Below, in pieces: positions 27,267 through 33,593 of a DNA stretch of 33,593 nt. Below the pieces are notes generated by a model, which worked only from the letters and a program-made list of their open reading frames with translations, made no database searches and was not told the DNA's origin. The first letter of the stretch is position 1, and every line of letters begins with the position of its first letter. The stretch is from Candidatus Nomurabacteria bacterium (lineage in GTDB: Bacteria > Patescibacteriota > Minisyncoccia > Phycocordibacterales > UBA9973), in assembly GCA_027347985.1 (NCBI GenBank), contig DAIEQH010000003.1, positions 1-33,593 on the forward strand, given 5' to 3'. The position numbers and the translations under genes are program-made.

Positions 27267-27854
27267 ATGTTTAAATTTATTTTACCAGCTAGTTTAATAG
27301 GAGTTGCCATTGCAGGATTTTTCATTTTTGCTGATCCGCTTTATCAAAGCATTTCAGGAGAGAGAGCCCAAATAGCATCTTATGACGAAGCCTTAAGTAA
27401 TTCTAAGGCCCTTGAAGCGGAGAGAGATAAATTAACTCAAAAATATAATTCTTTCGATCCTGATAATTTGGCCAAACTTCAAAAACTTCTTCCAGATAAT
27501 GTAGACAATATTCGTTTGATTTTAGAAATAGAAAAAATAGCATTGCCGTATGGTATGGCTCTTAAAGATGTGAAATACGACACAACAAGTAGTAGTACGG
27601 TAAATTCACAAATAGGTGGGATGCAAACTGAGACAGGATTAAACAAAAATTATGGCACTTGGAATTTAGAATTCTCCACTCAAGGTACATATAATAATTT
27701 TATTAGTTTTCTAAAAGATTTAGAGAGTAACCTTAGAATTGTAGATGTGTCTTCTGTCCAGTTTTCTTCAAGTGGTAATTTAGGTCTTAATCCGAGCGTT
27801 CCAGAGGCTTATAAATATAGTTTTAAAATTAAGACTTATTGGTTAAAAAATTAA
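27267..27854 (+). CDS. pilO: PilO-like pilus protein
   Basis: N-terminal TM, coiled coil, KLQKLLPDNVDNIRLILEIEKIA and YNNFISFLKDLESNLRIVDV typical of PilO. Confidence 0.75.
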   Translation: MFKFILPASLIGVAIAGFFIFADPLYQSISGERAQIASYDEALSNSKALEAERDKLTQKYNSFDPDNLAKLQKLLPDNVDNIRLILEIEKIALPYGMALKDVKYDTTSSSTVNSQIGGMQTETGLNKNYGTWNLEFSTQGTYNNFISFLKDLESNLRIVDVSSVQFSSSGNLGLNPSVPEAYKYSFKIKTYWLKN

Positions 27855-27863
27855 AACAAAAAT

Positions 27864-28313
27864 ATGGCAAAAATAAAAAACATTATAATATTTGGAGTGA
27901 TTGCGATAGCTTTGATTTTGGTCTATATTTTTTTTATTAAACCATCTCCTGATACCGCTAATTTAGTTTCTTCCACTTCTTCTGCCACTACTCCAGACAC
28001 AAATGTTGTAAGCCAAAACTCCGCAGTTGCTCAGGATCTCTTGTCTTTGTTGTTGAGTGTAAAAAGTATCAGGTTAGACGATTCTATTTTTTCTGATAAA
28101 GCATTTACTAGTTTACATGACTCTAGTATTTTACTTACTTCTCCGGGGAATGAAGGAAGACCCAATCCTTTTGCTCCAATTGGTTTTGATGCTCTTCCTG
28201 TTTCTCAGATTCCTCCTCCTTCTACAACTCCAGAAGTTTCTACGCCTTCTGCCACGGTTCCTATAGCCCCTTCAGTGCCTGTTGTACCAAAAACAACTAC
28301 CAAAAAGTTATAG
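27864..28313 (+). CDS. Membrane-anchored pilus-operon protein (possibly PilP-like)
   Basis: N-terminal TM, GRPNPFAPIG motif, Pro/Ser/Thr-rich tail; located between pilO and pilB. Confidence 0.55.
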   Translation: MAKIKNIIIFGVIAIALILVYIFFIKPSPDTANLVSSTSSATTPDTNVVSQNSAVAQDLLSLLLSVKSIRLDDSIFSDKAFTSLHDSSILLTSPGNEGRPNPFAPIGFDALPVSQIPPPSTTPEVSTPSATVPIAPSVPVVPKTTTKKL

Positions 28314-28320
28314 ATAAATT

Positions 28321-28392
28321 ACTTGTCCCGTTAGAAATTCTGTGGGCATGTTATAATGATAATATGATTATTAATTTAAAATTTCTAATGAG
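28321..28392 (+). repeat. ACTTGTCCCG hairpin element, copy C (upstream of pilB)
   Basis: ACTTGTCCCGTTAGAAATT...TGTTATAAT (28352-28357)...ATTATTAATTTAAAATTTCTAATGAG-ATG. Confidence 0.88.
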
Positions 28393-30144
28393 ATGAGTTT
28401 TTTAGAAGAATTAGTAAAAAAGGGCTTAATCAATAAAGGCCAAATAAGTGAAGCTAAAAATCTTGCGAAAGAGAAATATAATGGTGATATTGACGAAGCC
28501 TTAGATGAACTTGGAGTTCCAGAAGAAAAAATCCTTGAAACAAAAGGAGAGTATTTAAAAATACCGATAAAAAAAATTGATATAAAAAAAGTATCTTTTG
28601 ATGTTCTAAAATATATTCCAGAAGATGCAGCTATCTATTATCATTTTGTTCCTCTTCTCTTTAAAGATGGAATATTAGAAGTTGGTATTTTAGACGGAGA
28701 AAATCCACAAGTGATAGATGCTTTGCAATTTATTTCGGCTAAGTCGGGTATCCCTTTTAAGGTTTTTCTCATTTCTAACTCTGACTATAAAAGCTTAATG
28801 GAAAGTTATAAAAGTATGTCTATAGAAGTGGGGGAAGCACTAAATGAAATTAATAAAGATAAAGAGGATAATGATACCAAGAGTCTAAGTGAAGCAAGTT
28901 CTCTAGATAAAGAAATAAAAGAGATAAAAGGAGACGAAACAAAGATAGTAGAAGATGCCCCGGTTATAAAAATTGTCGCTGTCATGTTGCGTAATGCTAT
29001 TGAAGGAAATGCTTCTGATATACACATAGAAAATACAGGAGAAAAAGTAAAAATACGTTTTCGTGTAGATGGTAGCCTGCATACGACAATAGTATTACCC
29101 ATGAATATTTATAACGGCATAATCGCACGTATAAAAATTTTAGCTAAGTTGCGTTTGGATGAAAAAAGAAAACCTCAAGATGGATCTTTCAGTACGACTC
29201 TAGATGGACACAAAATAGATTTTCGTGTTTCTACCATGCCTGCCTATTATGGTGAAAAAGTCGTTATTCGTATTTTGGATGCAGAAAAGGGGGTAAAACC
29301 TTTAGACCAATTAGGATTATCAAAAAGAAACTTAGAAATGTTGAGGGATGCGATCAAAAAACCGTATGGCCTTATTTTGATTACTGGGCCTACAGGTTCT
29401 GGAAAATCCACCACTCTTTATTCAATGATGAATGAATTGGACAAAGAGACGAGCAATATTGTTTCCTTGGAAGATCCGGTGGAATATCATATGCCAGATA
29501 TCAACCAGTCACAAATGATGCCTGAAATAGGATATACTTTTGCTTCTGGGCTTCGTTCTATTCTTCGTCAAGACCCAGATGTTATAATGGTTGGAGAGAT
29601 ACGTGATAAAGAAACAGCTCAACTTGCCATTCAAGCAGCTTTGACAGGTCACCTCGTTTTGTCTACTCTTCACACTAATAGCGCCATCGGTGCAATACCT
29701 AGATTGGTAGACATGGGTGTCGATCCTTATCTTATAGCACCAACTCTTATTTTGTCTGTTGCTCAACGTTTGGCTAAAATGACATGTCCTTCTTCTCGTA
29801 AACTTGTTCCAATGGAGGAGAGCGTTAAATTGCAAATAGAAAGCGAATTAAAGGATTTACCAGAAAAATTTAGAAAAGAGATAGAAATCAAAAATGAAAT
29901 GTATGATGTTGTGCCATCTCCAGATTGTCCTTCTGGCACTCGTGGTCGTATTGCTATTTTTGAAATGTTTAAAATAGGTAAAGAAATGCAACAAGTAATA
30001 CTGAAAAATCCAGTTGATGATGAAATATACAAAGTAGCCCGCAACGATGGAATGCTAATGATGAGAGAAGATGCTATGCTAAAAGCAATAAATGGTATTA
30101 TTCCTTATAAAGAGGTTTTTGGATTTATTAATGAGAATGAATAA
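28393..30144 (+). CDS. pilB: Type IV pilus assembly ATPase PilB
   Basis: GLILITGPTGSGKSTTLYSMM, SLEDPVEY, LRSILRQDPDVIMVGEIRDKETAQLAIQAALTGHLVLSTLHTN; N-terminal MshEN-like domain. Confidence 0.95.
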   Translation: MSFLEELVKKGLINKGQISEAKNLAKEKYNGDIDEALDELGVPEEKILETKGEYLKIPIKKIDIKKVSFDVLKYIPEDAAIYYHFVPLLFKDGILEVGILDGENPQVIDALQFISAKSGIPFKVFLISNSDYKSLMESYKSMSIEVGEALNEINKDKEDNDTKSLSEASSLDKEIKEIKGDETKIVEDAPVIKIVAVMLRNAIEGNASDIHIENTGEKVKIRFRVDGSLHTTIVLPMNIYNGIIARIKILAKLRLDEKRKPQDGSFSTTLDGHKIDFRVSTMPAYYGEKVVIRILDAEKGVKPLDQLGLSKRNLEMLRDAIKKPYGLILITGPTGSGKSTTLYSMMNELDKETSNIVSLEDPVEYHMPDINQSQMMPEIGYTFASGLRSILRQDPDVIMVGEIRDKETAQLAIQAALTGHLVLSTLHTNSAIGAIPRLVDMGVDPYLIAPTLILSVAQRLAKMTCPSSRKLVPMEESVKLQIESELKDLPEKFRKEIEIKNEMYDVVPSPDCPSGTRGRIAIFEMFKIGKEMQQVILKNPVDDEIYKVARNDGMLMMREDAMLKAINGIIPYKEVFGFINENE

Positions 30145-30195
30145 GTTGTTTATATGTGCTATCATTAAAAGTATATTTATAATATAATAATATAT

Positions 30196-30603
30196 ATGGA
30201 GGGAGAAAAGAAAAAAATTTTAATAGTAGACGACGATACATTTCTTTTAGATATGTATGCATTTAAGTTTAGTCAAAATAATTTCGAGGTTCATACTGCC
30301 CCTGGCGGGTTGCAGGCGATCGAAAAACTAAAAGATAATCTTAACCCAGATATTATTATGATGGACATAATAATGCCAGAAATGGATGGTTTTGAAATGT
30401 TGGAAAAAATAAATAAAGAAAATTTATCTCCCAGTTCTATAAAAATAATTTTGTCTAATAAAAGCCAACAAGCCGATATCGAAAGAGGTAATAGTTTAGG
30501 AGCTTCAGGATACATTGTAAAAGCAAATTCCACGCCTCAAGAGGTCATAGAACAGGTAGTGGATATTTTATCAAAAAAAACTGTTAAAACAATTACGAAT
30601 TAA
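30196..30603 (+). CDS. Stand-alone response regulator receiver domain
   Basis: ILIVDDDTFLLDMY, PDIIMMDIIMPEMDGFEML, IILSNKS, GYIVKA; no output domain. Confidence 0.93.
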   Translation: MEGEKKKILIVDDDTFLLDMYAFKFSQNNFEVHTAPGGLQAIEKLKDNLNPDIIMMDIIMPEMDGFEMLEKINKENLSPSSIKIILSNKSQQADIERGNSLGASGYIVKANSTPQEVIEQVVDILSKKTVKTITN

Positions 30604-30616
30604 CAATTACGAATTA
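30589..30616 (+). repeat. 14-bp tandem repeat x2 (ACAATTACGAATTA)
   Basis: 30589-30602 and 30603-30616 identical; unit overlaps the receiver gene stop codon. Confidence 0.75.
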
Positions 30617-30627
30617 CAAATTAAAAA

Positions 30628-31686
30628 ATGGATTATAAAAAAGAACTAGAAGAACTTATTTTGACAGTCGTTCATGAGAACGGATCTGATTTGCATTTAG
30701 GCGTAGGAAAAGTTCCTGCCATTCGTGTCGCAGGAGAACTCTTTTTTCTTTTGAAGCATGCAGTTTTAACAGAAAAAGATGTTGTCGGAATTTTGGGTGA
30801 AATTTTAGATAAAACGAAATTAGATAAATTTATGGAAGAGCAAGAAATAGATTTCTCTTATGATTTTCGTGGAGAAGTTCGTCTTCGTGGTAATGCTTTT
30901 TTCCAAAAAGGTTTGATAAGTGTTGCTTTGAGGTTAGTCCCGCAAGTAAAATCTCTTTCCGATTTGCATTTGCCCCCAGTTATTGCTGATTTAGCTCGTA
31001 AGAAACAGGGGTTTTTTTTAGTAGTTGGTCCTGTAGGGCAGGGTAAGTCAACTACACTTTCAGCCATGGTTAATTTGATAAACAATGAACAAGCACGACA
31101 TATCATAACAATTGAAGATCCGATTGAATATATGTTTACTCCCAATAAATCAATTATTAATCAAAGAGAAGTCGGTATTGATACTAAAGATTTTCACACA
31201 GCACTTAAATCAGTTTTTCGTGAAGATGTGAATGTTATAATGATAGGTGAAATGCGTACTCCGGAAACGATTTCTACTGCTGTCTCTGCTGCAGAAACAG
31301 GACATTTGGTCCTTTCCACTCTTCATACTAATAATGCTTCACAGACAATAGACAGAATTATTGATTCTTTCCCAGGGAATCAACAAGATCAGATTCGTGT
31401 TGAACTCGCTTCTAGTCTAATTGGTATTTTTTCTCAAAGACTCATTCCTAGAATCACTGGTGGTCTCATTCCTGCTTATGAATTGTTATTAAACAATAAT
31501 GCTGTTTCTAATTTAATTCGCGAGAAACGCACCAAAGAGATAGATGTAGTTATAGAAACAGGGATGGAATCCGGAATGATAGATTTAAACCACTCTCTCC
31601 TCGAACTTGTCCGTGCTGGAGAAATTACCATAGAAAATGCTTATCAATTTTCACTTAATCCAAAAGGCCTAGAGCGTATTTTGTAA
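30628..31686 (+). CDS. pilT: Type IV pilus retraction ATPase PilT
   Basis: GSDLHLGVGKVPAIRVAGEL, VVGPVGQGKSTTLSAMV, TIEDPIEYMF, GEMRTPETISTAVSAAETGHLVLSTLHTN. Confidence 0.94.
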   Translation: MDYKKELEELILTVVHENGSDLHLGVGKVPAIRVAGELFFLLKHAVLTEKDVVGILGEILDKTKLDKFMEEQEIDFSYDFRGEVRLRGNAFFQKGLISVALRLVPQVKSLSDLHLPPVIADLARKKQGFFLVVGPVGQGKSTTLSAMVNLINNEQARHIITIEDPIEYMFTPNKSIINQREVGIDTKDFHTALKSVFREDVNVIMIGEMRTPETISTAVSAAETGHLVLSTLHTNNASQTIDRIIDSFPGNQQDQIRVELASSLIGIFSQRLIPRITGGLIPAYELLLNNNAVSNLIREKRTKEIDVVIETGMESGMIDLNHSLLELVRAGEITIENAYQFSLNPKGLERIL

Positions 31687-31689
31687 ATT

Positions 31690-31762
31690 ACTTGTCCCGT
31701 ACTAAATTTTTGATTACGGGAATATAATGATAAATATTAATAATTAAAATTTTAGTACCGGG
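31690..31762 (+). repeat. ACTTGTCCCG hairpin element, copy D (upstream of pilC), divergent stem
   Basis: ACTTGTCCCGTACTAAATTTT...TATAAT (31723-31728)...ATTAAAATTTTAGTACCGGG-ATG; both arms changed together relative to copies A-C. Confidence 0.85.
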
Positions 31763-32968
31763 ATGTTATTCAAATATAAAGCAGTAGACGACAAAGGAAT
31801 ACAAAAATTAGGGGAGATTGATGCTCAAAATCGTGATATTGCTATAACCGGACTTCAACATAGAGGGCTCATTGTTATTTCTATTGAAGAAGAAGGCAAA
31901 AAATCTTTTTTGAAATTTGCATTTTTTGAAAAAGTACCGATGAAAAGTGTTGTTATTCTTTCTCGTCAGATTTCAACTTTATTCGGAGCACAGGTTTCTG
32001 CTTTAAAAGCTTTTACGATGTTGGCTGCTAGTACAGAAAATAAACCATTAGCAAAAAAACTTACAGAGATAGGGGATGACTTACAAGCAGGTATTTCTAT
32101 TTCTGGTGCCTTAGCAAAACACCCAGATGTTTTTTCTGATTTTTATGTGAACATGGTGAAAGTAGGAGAAGAAACTGGAAAATTAAATGAAACTTTTGAT
32201 CATTTGGCAAATTATTTAAATCGTCAATATGAACTTACTTCAAAAACGAGAAATGCTCTAATCTATCCTATATTCGTTGTCTGTACATTTTTTGTAGTGA
32301 TGGGGCTTATGTTTGTCGTAGTTATTCCAAAACTCTCTGCTATCATTCTTGATTCTGGACAAGATCCTCCGATTTATACAAAAATTGTTATTGCGCTTTC
32401 AAACTTCTTTGTAAGTTATGGTTTTCTAGTTCTTATTTTTTTAGTACTTGCAGGTGTGTGGCTCTGGAGACTTTCTAAAACAGAAAAAGGTAAAATTTAT
32501 ATTGATAAAATGCGTCTTTCTATCCCAGCAGTAGGAAATCTTTACAGGAGGCTTTATCTTTCTAGAATTGCAGACAACATGGACACTATGCTTACTTCTG
32601 GTATCCCTATAGTTAGAGCTATTGATATTACCTCAGATGTCGTTGGTAGTAGGGTTTATAAAGAAATTTTAAAAGAAGTGGCAGATGGAGTGAAGTCTGG
32701 TCTTGCTTTTTCTGTTGCTTTTGAAAAACATGCAGAAGAGGTCCCAGGGATTATGATTCAAATGATAAAAGTGGGGGAGGAAACGGGTTCTTTAGGACAG
32801 ATTTTGAAAACTTTGTCAGATTTTTATAAAAAAGAAGTTGATGATGCTATTGATACTTTGGTTGGTTTGATCGAACCAGTCATGATTGTCGTTTTAGGCT
32901 TGGGAGTAGGTATACTCTTGGTCTCTGTTTTGATGCCGATTTATAATCTTGCTGGGGGGATACAGTAA
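31763..32968 (+). CDS. pilC: Type II secretion/type IV pilus inner-membrane platform protein PilC
   Basis: Two GspF-like repeats (FYVNMVKVGEETGKLNETFDHLANYL and IMIQMIKVGEETGSLGQILKTLSDFY); three TM segments. Confidence 0.94.
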   Translation: MLFKYKAVDDKGIQKLGEIDAQNRDIAITGLQHRGLIVISIEEEGKKSFLKFAFFEKVPMKSVVILSRQISTLFGAQVSALKAFTMLAASTENKPLAKKLTEIGDDLQAGISISGALAKHPDVFSDFYVNMVKVGEETGKLNETFDHLANYLNRQYELTSKTRNALIYPIFVVCTFFVVMGLMFVVVIPKLSAIILDSGQDPPIYTKIVIALSNFFVSYGFLVLIFLVLAGVWLWRLSKTEKGKIYIDKMRLSIPAVGNLYRRLYLSRIADNMDTMLTSGIPIVRAIDITSDVVGSRVYKEILKEVADGVKSGLAFSVAFEKHAEEVPGIMIQMIKVGEETGSLGQILKTLSDFYKKEVDDAIDTLVGLIEPVMIVVLGLGVGILLVSVLMPIYNLAGGIQ

Positions 32969-33057
32969 AAAAGACTGTGGATAACTATCTTGCACTTATG
33001 TTATATAATTAAATTATTAGAGTGAGTCGAAATTTATTATTAAATAAGATTATAACT

Positions 33058-33540
33058 ATGAAAAGAATTAATTATAAAAAAGGTTTTACATTGATTGAAC
33101 TTTTGGTTGTTGTTGCTATCATCGGTATCTTAGCTTCAGTTGTTTTAGCATCTTTAAATAGCGCTAGAACAAAAGGTTCTGATGCTGCTATAAAGGCTGC
33201 TATGAGTAATGCTCGTGCACAAGCTGAGCTTTCTTATGATACAGCTCAATCATACACAGGCACTTGTGCTGCTATCAGGCCTATGGTTTTGAATGCTTTG
33301 CAAAAACTAAATTCGGCCGCAACAGCTGCTAACATAAACGAAGTTCTTACCACAGCTTATGCGTATAGTAATGTGGGAACATCACCTGCTGCAACTTGCC
33401 ATGAGACTTCAACTGCTTGGGCAGCAATAGTTTCGTTGAAAGCTCCAGTAAATGCTGGTGCTGGTGGTTGGTGTGTTGATAGTACTGGTGCTTCAAAAGA
33501 ATCAACAGCTCTTGCTGGAAGTGCAACTTCTTGTCCATAA
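33058..33540 (+). CDS. Type IV prepilin / pseudopilin
   Basis: [31 protein letters not shown] prepilin peptidase and N-methylation motif. Start refined to MKRINYKKG. Confidence 0.93.
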   Translation: MKRINYKKGFTLIELLVVVAIIGILASVVLASLNSARTKGSDAAIKAAMSNARAQAELSYDTAQSYTGTCAAIRPMVLNALQKLNSAATAANINEVLTTAYAYSNVGTSPAATCHETSTAWAAIVSLKAPVNAGAGGWCVDSTGASKESTALAGSATSCP

Positions 33541-33593
33541 TTTATTGGAAATTTCTTAAAAACAAAGGCCATTCTGACTTAAAGTTAGGGTGG

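Noticed and set aside
28806-31145. Minus-strand ORFs opposite pilB, the receiver gene and pilT
   Set aside because: Antisense to conserved genes; no motif or promoter support.
33347-33572. Minus-strand ORFs opposite the pilin gene
   Set aside because: Artefact of a low-complexity Ala/Thr-rich coding region.
1-33593. CRISPR arrays, tRNA or rRNA genes
   Set aside because: No regularly spaced direct repeats and no T-arm/anticodon-arm pattern recognised by eye; a tRNAscan-SE/CRISPR search would be needed to exclude small or degenerate cases.

Overview
AT-rich bacterial chromosome segment. Gene content (type IV pilus operon, reduced housekeeping set, many leaderless-looking promoters) suggests a Candidate Phyla Radiation / Parcubacteria-like organism; this lineage is an inference. 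From left to right: (1) a leftward arsRDA arsenic operon with a putative operator; (2) an accessory block at ~2.5-15.3 kb with a large serine recombinase, a structured intergenic region upstream of a small PD-(D/E)xK-like protein, small and large terminase, and a ParB-MTase fusion, but no recognisable capsid, portal or tail genes, followed by a rightward four-gene cluster (1156-aa helical protein, degenerate PD-(D/E)xK-like protein, HEPN-like RNxxxH protein, NucS/DUF91-like nuclease) that looks like a candidate defence operon; (3) housekeeping genes: PGI/PMI, DedA, DsbA-like, HAD, ATP-grasp, proB-proC-proA, ComF; (4) a type IV pilus operon pilM-N-O-(P-like)-B-receiver-T-C-pilin. The most distinctive non-coding signals are a four-copy family of ~62-73 nt hairpin elements (ACTTGTCCCG + stem, with -10 boxes in three copies) that fill stop-to-start intergenic gaps, and a multi-hairpin region at 4044-4223 with a 16-nt exact repeat abutting a nuclease start codon. 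All calls are by eye; no database search was run.
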